From NCBI RefSeq assembly GCF_050920705.1, contig NZ_CP154799.1:620001-684000 (forward strand): a DNA stretch of 64,000 bases, in the 5' to 3' direction. The DNA is from Regnicoccus_A sp014224355 (GTDB lineage Bacteria; Cyanobacteriota; Cyanobacteriia; PCC-6307; Cyanobiaceae). Positions 48,701-57,863 of this stretch are shown here, piece by piece (position 1 is the first letter of the stretch; each line of letters opens with the position of its first letter). The position numbers and the translations under genes were made by a program. The notes below the pieces were generated by a model. That model worked only from the letters and a program-made list of their open reading frames with translations, was not told the origin of the DNA and made no database searches.

Positions 48701-49732
48701 TCACGCACCGATCCGCAGCACCTTCGCCCCGCGCACCGCGCCGGAGCGCAGTTGCTGCAGAGCCGTGTTGGCCTCCGCCAGGGGGAAGGCCTGCACCGTG
48801 GGACGGATCCTGGCGACGGCGGCCAGCGCCAGGAACTCCCGCACATCCTCACGCGTCACGTTGGCCACCGATCGGATCTCCTTCTCCATCCACAGGTCGC
48901 GGGGATAGTCGAGCCGCAGCAGGGCCGCCTTGTCGGCCTCCTGTTTGCCGATCGCATTGATCACCAGCCGGCCTCCCGGGTGCAGGCACTTCAGCGCGGC
49001 CACCACCGGCGTCCAGGCCGGCGTGGTGTCGATCACGGCATGGAGCTTCACGGGCGACTCCGCCTCGGTGGCACCGGCCCAGGCGGCCCCCAGCTCCAGG
49101 GCGAAGGCCCGCTCCCGTTCGCTGCGGGCGAACACGAACACCCGCGAGGCCGGGAACCGCTGACGCACCATCGGCAGCACCAGGTGGGCCGACGCACCGA
49201 AGCCGGTGAGCCCCAGATCCTGGCCGTCCTTCAGGCCGCTCAGCCGCAGCGACCTGTAGCCGATCGCGCCGGCGCAGAGCATCGGCGCGATCGCCTCCGC
49301 CTCCAGATCCCCAGGCAGGGCATGGGCGAAGGCCTCCGGCACGGTCACATAGTCGGCGTAGCCGCCGTTCGCGTCACGGCCCGTGGCCACGAAGGCCCGG
49401 CAGAGATTCTCCCGGCCGGAGCGGCAGAAGCCACAGCTGCCGCAGGCCTGGAAGATCCAGGCGATGCCCACCGCATCCCCAGGGCGGAAGAGTCCGCACT
49501 CCGGGCCTGTGTCCACCACCCTGCCCACGATCTGATGCCCCGGAATCACGGGAAACCGAGGGGGTGGCGTGCGCCCCTCGATCTCATCGAGTTCGGTGTG
49601 GCACACCCCGCAGACCGATACCTTCACCAGCAATTCGCCCGTCCCCGGCACCGGCCGTGGAAGGTCCATCAGCACGAGCGGCGATGGATTGCGCTCCATG
49701 TCGCAGCAGTTCTCGAGCACCATCGCCTTCAT
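48701..49732 (-). CDS. Zinc-dependent alcohol dehydrogenase
   Basis: A 343-residue MDR-family dehydrogenase. The catalytic zinc site is visible in SVCGVCHTELDEIEG (Cys) and VIPGHQIVGRVVDTG (His-Glu-type region), and the structural zinc in ACGSCGFCRSGRENLCRAFV with four Cys. The nucleotide fold has GLTGFGASAHLVLPM instead of the strict GxGxxG, as in the group that uses NADP. I choose the ATG at 49732 because KAMVLENC is the usual start. It is the first gene of a compact minus-strand set with rhodanese and acyltransferase. Confidence 0.9.
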   Translation of the reverse strand: MKAMVLENCCDMERNPSPLVLMDLPRPVPGTGELLVKVSVCGVCHTELDEIEGRTPPPRFPVIPGHQIVGRVVDTGPECGLFRPGDAVGIAWIFQACGSCGFCRSGRENLCRAFVATGRDANGGYADYVTVPEAFAHALPGDLEAEAIAPMLCAGAIGYRSLRLSGLKDGQDLGLTGFGASAHLVLPMVRQRFPASRVFVFARSERERAFALELGAAWAGATEAESPVKLHAVIDTTPAWTPVVAALKCLHPGGRLVINAIGKQEADKAALLRLDYPRDLWMEKEIRSVANVTREDVREFLALAAVARIRPTVQAFPLAEANTALQQLRSGAVRGAKVLRIGA

Positions 49733-49960
49733 CTCGCCCCCCCTGCGGCCGGGGATGGACCCGGGCGCGCGTTCGCTTATGTCAGTCTGCCGCTGCCTGT
49801 CGTCTTGGGCCCGCATCGGTGATGGCGATCGAGACCGGAATCCCTCCTCAGCCCTGCACCTTCAGGAAGTGCCCCCGGGCGAACCTGGCCATCAAGCTTG
49901 GTGCGACCATGGACTCAGTGGTTCATCTGTGCTGATCCTCAGCGCCAACCAGCCAACAAA

Positions 49961-50952
49961 CTGAACGTTCTGCTCGTTTATCCAGAATTTCCAAAAACAT
50001 TCTGGAGCTATGAAAAGATCCTGGAGCTGGTCAACCGAAAGGCGCTCCTCCCCCGCCTGGGCTGATCACCGTCGCGGCCATTCTGCCTCAGGAATGGAAG
50101 TGGGCTGATCCTGTGATCATGTCAGCGATGATCGTCCATAAGGACGACATCTTCAGTGCGAGTTCTGCGACATCATCGTACTCTAGGGCCGCAAGCCCCG
50201 CACCAAGACACCGGAACAGCTGATCGCTGAACTGAACCGCCCCTACACCATCGGCTGGCGGGGCGGGGTGTTCAGGGTCGACGACAACTTCATCGGCGGC
50301 AAGCGCAACGTCAAGCTGATGCTCGCGCAGCTTCAGCGCTGGCAAGAACAGCATGGTTATCCCTTCCGTCTCGACACGGAAGCCTCCCTGGACCTGGCTG
50401 ACGATCAGGAGCTCATCGATCAGAGGCTGGCCTGCAACTTCGCCGCCGTGTTCATGGGAATCGAAACGCCCGACACCGACAGCCTCGCGGCTTCGATGGC
50501 GAAAAGGCAGGTGCTGGCCAGAGGATCGTGGCCTTCTCAGAAGCAGCAGGCATTCCCACCACCACCTTCGCCATGCTCCAGGCTCTGCCCCATACAGCGC
50601 TCTGATGAACGTCGTGCCGACCCGGCCGGCGGAAGACTACGAACCTCACAAGTATCTCGACCGCGTGCCTCGCCACTTCCTCAAACTCGGACCCGCCAGA
50701 GTCCGGGGGCTGCTGATCGTCTGCTGGCGCCAGGGAATCAAACGCTCCACCCCTGTGGCCGTCTGGCACCATCTGCTTCACATTCTCTGGGCCAATCCAA
50801 AGGTGGCGGAGCAACACCTTGCCGTCTGCGCGCACAACGAGCATTTGATGGAATATCGGGACATCCTGCGCCTGCAGATCGAAAATCAGCTGGCGGCCCA
50901 CCACCATCAACAGACCCGGAAGCCCGAAGCTGAACTGGTGGCGGCCCCATGA
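49961..50952 (+). pseudogene. B12-binding radical SAM (DUF4070) protein, broken
   Basis: The beginning reads NVLLVYPEFPKTFWSYEKIL then ELVNRKALLPRLG, with CTG where a start ATG is expected and a stop soon after. Later pieces are WADPVIMSAMIVHKDD (cobalamin-domain region), TPEQLIAELNRPYTIGWRGG, VFRVDDNFIGGKRNVKLMLA and FAAVFMGIETPDTDSLA of the radical SAM barrel. VPTRPAEDYEPHKYLDRVPR and HILWANPKVAEQHLAVCAHN are the DUF4070 tail. The CxxxCxxC cluster loop is deleted. Multiple frame changes and deletions show a decayed HpnR-like gene. Confidence 0.8.
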
Positions 50953-51361
50953 ACCCCGCGATCTAGGAGAAGCTGTGGAACAGCTACTGCAGCAATCCGA
51001 AGCCGGTCAGGCAGGTGGCCGCCAGGAGGGGAAGGGTGCGGAGGGGCAGATGTTCAATCCTGGAGATACATTCCAAGATGAAGCATGATGAAGGCCCCTT
51101 GCCTGATGAACAGCCATGAATGTGCCACGAATCTGAGTGTTTGAAATCCTGGGATTCCGACCTTCGGATTCCCTGCGATCACGCCCCATCCATCGGCCAG
51201 ATGTTGCCCTGCAGCTGCCGGGTCTGAGGTGGTCAGGCGCCTGCAGACATCCTGACCCAGTCGAACACCCGCCTGAAATCAGTGGGAATCGACAGAAACT
51301 GCTGGGATTGCTCCCCATGGCAGTCAGTTCCCGCTAAGGCGAAGGCACGAGCGGAGCCTCC
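50953..51361. other. Non-coding stretch upstream of the P-type ATPase
   Basis: About 410 bases with no gene I can support; short ORFs here have poor composition. The ATPase lacks its usual N-terminal domain, yet I find no such coding sequence here in any frame. Only a weak purine-rich stretch (agcggagcc) precedes its ATG. Confidence 0.55.
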
Positions 51362-53716
51362 ATGAGCTGGCTGGAGCCCACCAATCTGCTGCTGCTCGCC
51401 TGCGCCCTGATCTACGGCCTGATCGGGGAATGGGTCGATGGCGGCATCCTGATGGTGTTCGTGGCGGGCATCAGCCTGCTCGATGCCGTCCAGCAGCAGC
51501 GCAGCAACCGTGCCCTGGCCGAGCTGGCCCGTCTTTCGGCGCCCCGCGCCCACGTGCGGCGCGATGGCCAGGAGCTCGACCTGCCCGCCGAGCAGGTGCG
51601 TGTGGGTGATCGGCTCCGGCTGGAGGAAGGCGATCGGGTGGCGGCCGATGCCGCCATCAGCGAGGCGGTGGGGCTGTGGCTGGATGAGTCCCTGCTCACC
51701 GGTGAATCGCTGCCGGTCGACCGCTCCATGCCGGGAGAGCGGGTCCTGGCGGGTTCACTGGTGGCCGGTGGCCGCGGCTGGGCCGAGGTGGAGGCCGTGG
51801 CCGATGCCACCGAACTGGGCCGGCTCGGCAGCAGCCTGGCCACGGTGCAGCCGCCACCCACCCGGCTGCAGCGCCAGACCCGTCGCCTCACCGGGCGCCT
51901 CACCGTGCTGGCGCTGGGGCTCTGCGCGGCCCTGGCGGTGATCCAGGGAACGCTCAGCGGCGACTGGCCCCAGGCCCTGCTCGCCGCCCTGGCCCTGGCC
52001 CTGGCGGTGCTGCCCAACGAGATTCCCGTGGTGCTGGCCCTGTTCCTGGCCCTCGGCGCCCTGCGCCTGGCCCGGATCGGGGTGCTGGCCCGCTGGCCCG
52101 CGGCGGTGGAGAGCCTCGGCAGCGCCACCGTGCTTGCCGTCGACAAGACCGGCACGCTCACCGAGAACCGCATGGGGGTGCAGCAACTGCTCACCTGGCC
52201 GCAGCTGGAGGGTTGGCAGGCGGGGGAGACCCTGGAGGAACCGGTTCATCAGCTGCTCGAGCTGGCGGTGCTCGCCAGCCGCGGTGATCCGGTGGATGCC
52301 ATGGAACGGGCGATCCAGCGGCTGGCCGCCGACCATCTCGGCGGCACCGAACACCTGCATCCCGACTGGCCCCTGGAGCGCGAATACCCCCTGCAGAGCG
52401 ACCTGCTGGTGTTCTCCCGCCTCTGGCACGACGGTGACGGGGGCCTGCAGCTGGCCGCCAAGGGGGCGCCCGAGGCGATCGCCGATCTGTGTCACCTCGA
52501 CGCCGGGCAGACCACCGCCCTGCTGGCCGCCGCCGATGGGCTCGCCGCCAGGGGGCTGCGGGTCCTGGCGGTGGCGCGCGGGCTCGATGGCGTGCCGGTG
52601 CACGAGGGTCAGCCGTCCGCAGGCGGCGGCGCTCTGCCGGATCACGTGCACGGCTACCTGTTCGAACCGGTGGGGTTCGTGGCCCTGGCGGATCCGCTGC
52701 GCCCGGATGTGCCGGCGGCGATCGCCACGGCGCGGGGTGCGGGCGTTCGTGTGGTGATGATCACCGGTGACAGCCCGGTGACGGCCCGCTCGATCGCCGA
52801 TCAGGCGGGGCTGCCGCCCGGTCCGGTGCTCTCCGGCCCCGAGCTGGACACCCTCTCAGCTCAGGAACTGGCTGTCACGATCCGCGAGGTGGGGGTCTTT
52901 GCCCGGGTGATGCCCCAGCAGAAGCTGCAGCTGGTGCGTGCGCTGCAGGCCGCCGGTGAGGTGGTGGCGATGACCGGCGATGGCGTCAATGACGCCCCGG
53001 CCCTCAAGGCCGCCGACATCGGCGTGGCGATGGGCCAACGGGGCACCGCCGTGGCCCGTGAATCCGCCGATCTGGTGCTGCTCGACGACACCTTCAGCGA
53101 TCTGGTGGCCGCCCTGGAACTGGGCCGGCGAGTCGACGCCAACCTGCACCGGGCGCTGGGCTACACCCTGGCGATCCACCTGCCGATCGCGGCGCTCGGG
53201 CTGGTGCCGCTGCTGCTGAGCGGCCAGGCGCTGATCCTGCTGCCGGTGCACATCGCTCTGCTGCACCTGGTGATCGATCCGGCCTGCACGGTGGTGTTCG
53301 AGGCGCTTCCCGCCACACCGGGCCTGATGCGGCAGCCACCCCGCCCGCCGGAGTCGCCCCTGTTCGGGCCCGACACCTGGCGCCATTCGCTCAGCCAGGG
53401 TGCCGTGGTGATGGTGGCCGCCCTGGTGCTGGTCTTCTGGCCCGAAACCAACGCCGCCACCCACCGCAGCCTGGTGTTCTCGCTGCTGCTGCTCGCCGGC
53501 GGTGGGCTGGTGTGGCTGAACGGGGATCCCCGCAGCCCCATCACCGCCGCCGGTGCCGGCATCGGCCTTGGGCTCTGGCTGCTGCTGCTGGCCATTCCCG
53601 GGTTGCAGCAGCTGCTCAGCCTCGACCCGCTGCAACCATCCGGGATCCTCACCGTGCTGATCACCACGGCGCTCGCCCTGCTGCTGGCGGGCCTGCTCAA
53701 CCGCCGACTCGCCTGA
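51362..53716 (+). CDS. Cation-transporting P-type ATPase (P2/P3-like)
   Basis: A 784-residue ion pump. The actuator motif SLLTGESLPVDRSM is at about residue 115, the membrane motif LAVLPNEIPVVLALFLALGA at about 217, the phosphorylation loop LAVDKTGTLTENRMG at about 258, and the hinge AMTGDGVNDAPALKAADIGV at about 538. Six or more C-terminal helices follow. The membrane motif PNEIP is closer to PEEFP-type bacterial pumps than to the PEGLP of calcium pumps. The protein begins directly in helix 1 and lacks the roughly 60-residue cytosolic cation_ATPase_N domain. The ion is unknown. Confidence 0.88.
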   Translation: MSWLEPTNLLLLACALIYGLIGEWVDGGILMVFVAGISLLDAVQQQRSNRALAELARLSAPRAHVRRDGQELDLPAEQVRVGDRLRLEEGDRVAADAAISEAVGLWLDESLLTGESLPVDRSMPGERVLAGSLVAGGRGWAEVEAVADATELGRLGSSLATVQPPPTRLQRQTRRLTGRLTVLALGLCAALAVIQGTLSGDWPQALLAALALALAVLPNEIPVVLALFLALGALRLARIGVLARWPAAVESLGSATVLAVDKTGTLTENRMGVQQLLTWPQLEGWQAGETLEEPVHQLLELAVLASRGDPVDAMERAIQRLAADHLGGTEHLHPDWPLEREYPLQSDLLVFSRLWHDGDGGLQLAAKGAPEAIADLCHLDAGQTTALLAAADGLAARGLRVLAVARGLDGVPVHEGQPSAGGGALPDHVHGYLFEPVGFVALADPLRPDVPAAIATARGAGVRVVMITGDSPVTARSIADQAGLPPGPVLSGPELDTLSAQELAVTIREVGVFARVMPQQKLQLVRALQAAGEVVAMTGDGVNDAPALKAADIGVAMGQRGTAVARESADLVLLDDTFSDLVAALELGRRVDANLHRALGYTLAIHLPIAALGLVPLLLSGQALILLPVHIALLHLVIDPACTVVFEALPATPGLMRQPPRPPESPLFGPDTWRHSLSQGAVVMVAALVLVFWPETNAATHRSLVFSLLLLAGGGLVWLNGDPRSPITAAGAGIGLGLWLLLLAIPGLQQLLSLDPLQPSGILTVLITTALALLLAGLLNRRLA

Positions 53717-53765
53717 AGCCGCCATCGGACTGCACGCGATCGTGCGGTACGCAAGGTGTCGTCGC

Positions 53766-54245
53766 TCAGGCCGCCAGGAAGCCGAAGTGCTGCGCCAGGA
53801 AACCGCGCAGGCCGCTCTGGGCCTGGAGGTCGAGTTCAGCGGACCATTCGGCCTCGGTGATGTCGGCCTCACCCAGGCCCAGACCCTCCACCAGGCGCCG
53901 GTAAGCCACCTTCTCGAGGGGGTTGATGCTCGAGGTGTCGCCGGGCCGTCGGCCGACGCGGATGGTCATGTAGGCCAGCTTCAGGGCCAGCTGCCGGTCT
54001 TCCTCTGAGCGCAGTCGGGGGATCAGAACGTCGAGCGCCTCGGGTTGCAGGGTGCGATCAGCCAGCACCTCCGCCGCCTCGGCGGGCAGCGGTGCACCCC
54101 CATCGGCCACGATGTAGCGCTCCACCAGACGGGCCAGCAGCTCCCTCTCCTCCTCCGAGAACTCTCCATCCGACCAGGCCACACAGCAGAGGATGCGCAG
54201 CAGGTCGAGGTTGCCGGCAGACGGGGTGTCGGTGCTGGGCGCCAT
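53766..54245 (-). CDS. TerB-like protein
   Basis: A 159-residue helical protein of the TerB family. It has LDLLRILCCVAWSDGEFSEE then ERELLARLVERYIVAD, the metal-binding acidic repeat style of TerB, and a second unit SSINPLEKVAYRRLVEGLGL. The start ATG at 54245 is preferred over a much longer open frame with no features. TerB domains bind divalent metals and are linked to stress responses. The gene is divergent from 54381. Confidence 0.8.
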   Translation of the reverse strand: MAPSTDTPSAGNLDLLRILCCVAWSDGEFSEEERELLARLVERYIVADGGAPLPAEAAEVLADRTLQPEALDVLIPRLRSEEDRQLALKLAYMTIRVGRRPGDTSSINPLEKVAYRRLVEGLGLGEADITEAEWSAELDLQAQSGLRGFLAQHFGFLAA

Positions 54246-54380
54246 GAACAGGATCCGGTGGGCATCGCAACAGCCATTGTGACGGCTCGTCCTGATTCCC
54301 CTCGGCCTGGATGTCCTCCGGGCCGAACCCCTGACAGGTTCCGTGCGCGTGGCTACAGCAGGAGCAGAAGAGTCCACCCC

Positions 54381-54893
54381 ATGCCTGCCAACACCACCAA
54401 CGCGCCTGCCAGCCACCAACCCCGCCATGACGGGATGGAGAGTGGGCATCACAGCGATCCCTATCAACAGCGCCACAAACCGTCCCAGCCCAGCACCTGT
54501 CCGGATTGCCAGGCCACCTTTCACCAGGGGCGCTGGACCTGGGAAGCCCCGGAGGCCGGTGCCGCCAGCCACCGCTGCCCGGCCTGTGAACGGATCCGGG
54601 ATGGGGTTCCCGCAGGCGAGCTGCGCCTCTCGGGCCGTTTCCTGACCGAACACGCCGAGGAGGTGATGCAGCTGGTGAGCAACACAGAGGACCACATCCG
54701 GCAGGAGCATGCGCTTGAGCGCCTGATCGACAGCAGCGGCGATGCCGCCAGCGGGGAGGTGCTGCTGCGCTTCACCGGCATCCACGCCACCCATGGCCTG
54801 GGTGAGGCCCTGGTGCATGCCTTCGGAGGAACGCTGGAAGCGCCCTTTGCTGACGCCGGCTCACCCATGCGCGCCAGCTGGCAGCGGGATTGA
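54381..54893 (+). CDS. BCAM0308-like small zinc-binding protein
   Basis: A 170-residue protein with a zinc-ribbon-like start (CPDCQATFHQGRWTW, HRCPACERIRDGVPAG) and then a conserved globular part (LRLSGRFLTEHAEEVMQLVS, NTEDHIRQEHALERLID, FTGIHATHGLGEALVHAFGG). This layout is that of BCAM0308-family proteins, related to the NMD3 zinc domain. Function is unknown. I start at the ATG at 54381. Confidence 0.78.
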   Translation: MPANTTNAPASHQPRHDGMESGHHSDPYQQRHKPSQPSTCPDCQATFHQGRWTWEAPEAGAASHRCPACERIRDGVPAGELRLSGRFLTEHAEEVMQLVSNTEDHIRQEHALERLIDSSGDAASGEVLLRFTGIHATHGLGEALVHAFGGTLEAPFADAGSPMRASWQRD

Positions 54894-54901
54894 GCGATCC
54901 C

Positions 54902-55720
54902 TCAGGGCCTGCGGAACCGTCGCAGCTCCCAGGCCGTGAGCCGCTGCTTGGTGTCGTACGTCAGGCTCACCTGCTGGAAGTGGTCGGCATCGAGGCGGCA
55001 GCCCACCTGCAGGGCAAAGGCCCCCTCCGGCAGCTGCTCCGGCAGGGAACAGAGCAGGCCATCAGCGAAGCCGGCGGTGAGGTCGTTGCTGCTGAACTGG
55101 CTGCCGTGGAAGGGCTCGCACGGCTGCGGCTCCCCATCCGCGGCGGGCCAGCGGTGGGGCTCCAGGCGCTCCAGCTCGCCGGGCCAGCCCTCCTGCTCCG
55201 CCAGCAGGGCCCGCCAGTCGCTGGCCGCAGGGCGGGGTGGGTCGGGCTCAGGGGCCAGGCCGCAGCGGAAGGGAACCACCCCCAGGCTCTGCAGGCGCCA
55301 GCCGGGGGGATCGCCCGGGGCTGCTGCCAGAGGCGCGTAGAGCAGCACCAGCATCGAGCGGGAGCGGCCCCGGAACAGGTTCACTTCGTGGCCGAATCGC
55401 GGCTGCTGCCCGTCCACCGCGAGGCTCGACTGGCCGGCAGCGCCGCGGAACTGCCAGCACTGTCCGCCGCCGTTGTAGGTGGAGCGCGAGAGGGGCAGCT
55501 GGCGGCGGCCGTCCGGAGCGAAGCGCAGACCGCTGCCATCCCACAGACCCGTGTCGGGGTCAGACAAGCTGATGGCGTAGGAGGTGCCCTCGATCTCCGC
55601 GCTGGGGCAGGTGAGGTCCAGCACACCGGTGGAGCTGCGCTCATACCAGCGGCGCGTACCACACCAGCGGCCCTCGAAGTTGAGCCTGTTGAGCTCCCAC
55701 TGGCGGTCGTGGCCGGTCAT
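54902..55720 (-). CDS. DUF3598-like cyanobacterial protein
   Basis: A 272-residue protein starting at the ATG 55720 (MTGHDRQWELNRLNFEGRWC). The pattern NFEGRWCGTRRWY..., then RFAPDGRRQLPLSRSTYNGG, RSRSMLVLLYAPLA and LTYDTKQRLTAWELRRF fits the beta-barrel DUF3598 proteins found in cyanobacteria. Some DUF3598 relatives are enzymes of secondary metabolism, but no function can be assigned here. The upstream extension to 55804 is not supported. It converges with 54381-54893, ending 8 bases from it. Confidence 0.65.
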   Translation of the reverse strand: MTGHDRQWELNRLNFEGRWCGTRRWYERSSTGVLDLTCPSAEIEGTSYAISLSDPDTGLWDGSGLRFAPDGRRQLPLSRSTYNGGGQCWQFRGAAGQSSLAVDGQQPRFGHEVNLFRGRSRSMLVLLYAPLAAAPGDPPGWRLQSLGVVPFRCGLAPEPDPPRPAASDWRALLAEQEGWPGELERLEPHRWPAADGEPQPCEPFHGSQFSSNDLTAGFADGLLCSLPEQLPEGAFALQVGCRLDADHFQQVSLTYDTKQRLTAWELRRFRRP

Positions 55721-55793
55721 GACGACTGGAGCGGTGGTGCTGACGTCAGTGTGGTGGCGGCGCCCTAGCTTTTCGCCAGCCAGCTCAGCCTTG

Positions 55794-56645
55794 ATGCGGA
55801 TCACGATCGTTGGCTGCGGCTATGTGGGCTCCGCCCTGGCGAGCCACTGGCATCAGCAGGCCAGGCACTGGCTGCGGGTCACCACCACCCGCGAGGAGCG
55901 CCTGGGGGAGCTGGCCCCCCTGGCCGATGCGGTGCAGCGGCTGGATGCCGCCGACCCCGATCAGCTGCGCCAGGCCCTCGAGACCACCGAGGCGGCGGTG
56001 TTCTGCCTGGCACCCGGCGGCAGCCGCCAGGTGGATGCCGCCGGCTATGAGGCCACCTACCTGCGCACGATGGAGGCCGTGGCGGCCGTGGTGCCCCGGC
56101 TCCCCGAGCTCCAGCAGCTTGTGTACACCAGCAGCTGCTCGGTCTACGGCGAGGCCACGGGCCTGTTGGAGGAAGACACACACCCCAAGCCCCGGGAGCC
56201 CCACGCTCAGATCCTGCGTGACGCCGAAGCTCTGCTGCTCGCCTGCCGCAGCCCCCACCGCCGCGTCGCGATCGCGCGGCTGGGGGCGATCTATGGCCCC
56301 GGGCGCGAGCTGGAACCCCGCTTCCGCTCCCTGGCGGGCAGCCGCCGCAAGGGGGATGGGTCGTCCTTGATCAGCTGGATCCACCGCGACGATGTGGTGG
56401 CGACCCTGGCCTGGGCGGTGGAGCAGGGCTTCGATGGATTGCTCAACCTGGTGGACGACGAACCCATCAGCGTGCGCGAGCTGATCGACCGCAGCTGCCA
56501 CGCCGCCGGCCTCGAGCCGGTGATCTGGGATGGCGACAACGAGCGCGTGGCCAACCCAACCGCCGAACGGCGAATCTCGAACCGCCGCCTGCGGGAGCTG
56601 GGCCTGAGCCTGCAGCACCCTCGCCTGCCGATCCTCGCGGCCTAA
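55794..56645 (+). CDS. NAD(P)-dependent epimerase/reductase (SDR)
   Basis: A 283-residue extended short-chain dehydrogenase. RITIVGCGYVGSALASHWHQ is the Rossmann motif, VYTSSCSVYGEATGL holds the Ser and Tyr-type active region (YG after S), and RVAIARLGAIYGPGRELEPR matches the sugar-epimerase family. SWIHRDDVVATLAWAV is the usual co-factor-side helix. The expected YxxxK is not obvious; the segment reads PREPHAQILRDAEALL, so activity may be atypical, as in YeeZ-type proteins. The start at the ATG 55794 is clear. Confidence 0.82.
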   Translation: MRITIVGCGYVGSALASHWHQQARHWLRVTTTREERLGELAPLADAVQRLDAADPDQLRQALETTEAAVFCLAPGGSRQVDAAGYEATYLRTMEAVAAVVPRLPELQQLVYTSSCSVYGEATGLLEEDTHPKPREPHAQILRDAEALLLACRSPHRRVAIARLGAIYGPGRELEPRFRSLAGSRRKGDGSSLISWIHRDDVVATLAWAVEQGFDGLLNLVDDEPISVRELIDRSCHAAGLEPVIWDGDNERVANPTAERRISNRRLRELGLSLQHPRLPILAA

Positions 56646-56674
56646 TCTTGCCGCGCCCATCTGCCCCGCCAGCG

Positions 56675-57253
56675 ATGCGTTCCGTGCCGCTCCACCTCGA
56701 GCCCGGCAGCGACCTGCGCCAGGCGCTGGAGCAGCTGGCCGTGGAACAGAACGCCTCCGGCTTCGTGCTCGGCGTGGTGGGCAACCTGGCCCAGGCCGCC
56801 TTCCAGTGCCCCGGCAAGAGCATCCCCACAGTGCTGCGCGGCGAGCTCGAGATCATCACCCTGCAGGGCACCATCGCCCCCGAAGGGGTGCACCTGCACC
56901 TGAGCCTCTCCGATGGGGAGTGCCGGGTCTGGGGCGGCCACCTCGAACCCGGCTCCCGGGTGCTCAAGGGCGCCGACCTGCTGGTGGGCCTGCTCGACAC
57001 GGCGGCGCAGGCCCCGGCTCGCACCACGGCGGCGCCGGAGCCCCGGGTGGCAATCGCCGTGCGCTCCGGTTGCCCCTTCTCCCGGCGGGCCCTGCGCATG
57101 CTGCGAACCCTCGGCATTCCCTACCGGCTGATCGAGCCCAGCGCCGATGGCTCCGTGCCCCAGGTCTTCCTCGATGGGCAGCTGATCGGCGGCTACGACG
57201 AGCTGGCCCAGCGCCACGGCAGGGGTGAGCTGGAAGCCCTGCGCCAGGGATGA
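56675..57253 (+). CDS. PPC (DUF296) domain fused to glutaredoxin
   Basis: A 192-residue fusion. Residues 1-105 form a PPC/DUF296 domain (MRSVPLHLEPGSDLRQALEQ, ASGFVLGVVGNLAQAAFQ, GVHLHLSLSD and VWGGHLEPGSRV), with the paired His of the metal-site motif kept. After a short Ala/Pro linker, residues about 118-192 form a glutaredoxin (RVAIAVRSGCPFSRRALRML, VPQVFLDGQLIGGYDELA), with a CPFS active site and the cis-Pro loop. CPFS has one Cys, as in monothiol glutaredoxins. The stop overlaps the next start (ATGA). The fusion suggests redox control of a PPC protein, which is inference. Confidence 0.88.
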   Translation: MRSVPLHLEPGSDLRQALEQLAVEQNASGFVLGVVGNLAQAAFQCPGKSIPTVLRGELEIITLQGTIAPEGVHLHLSLSDGECRVWGGHLEPGSRVLKGADLLVGLLDTAAQAPARTTAAPEPRVAIAVRSGCPFSRRALRMLRTLGIPYRLIEPSADGSVPQVFLDGQLIGGYDELAQRHGRGELEALRQG

Positions 57254-57863
57254 GCGTGCCGCCGGCCGCCGCACTGCAGCTCGGCACCCTGGCGGACTGT
57301 GGCCTGGCCATCGCCGGCTACCCCCGCTTCCGCTACGACGCGCGGGGGGTGGTGGCAGCGCTCAGCTTGGGCCGCCACGCAGCGACGGCCTCCGGCCGCT
57401 GAGCTTCCCCCCGGCAGGGCTGCGCATTCCCCCGCTCGACTGGCGCAGCACCCGTGTCCTGGGGCTGCCCCTGCCGCCGGGGCTGAGCATCGCCATCGAG
57501 CCGGAGGAACTGGAGGGGATCATCGATCCCGCCAGCGGCTCCCTGGCCCTGAATTTCAGGGCACGCTTCCTCTTTCGCGTGGGGTCTCTCTACCGCGCAC
57601 CGGCCCTGCTCGTGGCCACCCAGCTGGTCACCGGAGAGGTCAGCAGCCGGCGGCACCAGCGCTGGGGCCAGCGGCTGAGCGCCGATGGCATGGCCCTGCT
57701 GGTGGGGGTGGCCACGATTCAGCCCAGCGGCGAGGCCTGGCTGGATCGGTTCCTGGGATTGCCCGATGAGGCCCTGGCGCTGCTGCGGTGCCGCTTCACT
57801 CCGGAAGCCGGGGTCGGGTTCCCGTGGGCACCACCTGCAGACCGATCGGCGCCAGGGCAATGA
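57250..57863 (+). pseudogene. Conserved cyanobacterial-type protein, one-base frameshift
   Basis: From the ATG at 57250 the frame reads MSVPPAAALQLGTLADCGLA then YPRFRYDARG. In the run of six G at about 57345-57350 one G appears missing; adding it gives ARGGGGSAQLGPPRSDG and joins the open frame LRIPPLDWRSTRVLGLPLPP, IEPEELEGIIDPASGSLALN and GEVSSRRHQRWGQRLSADG. The continued protein of about 200 residues looks sound but belongs to no family I can name. The 3' end overlaps yccF. A sequence error is plausible. Confidence 0.7.
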
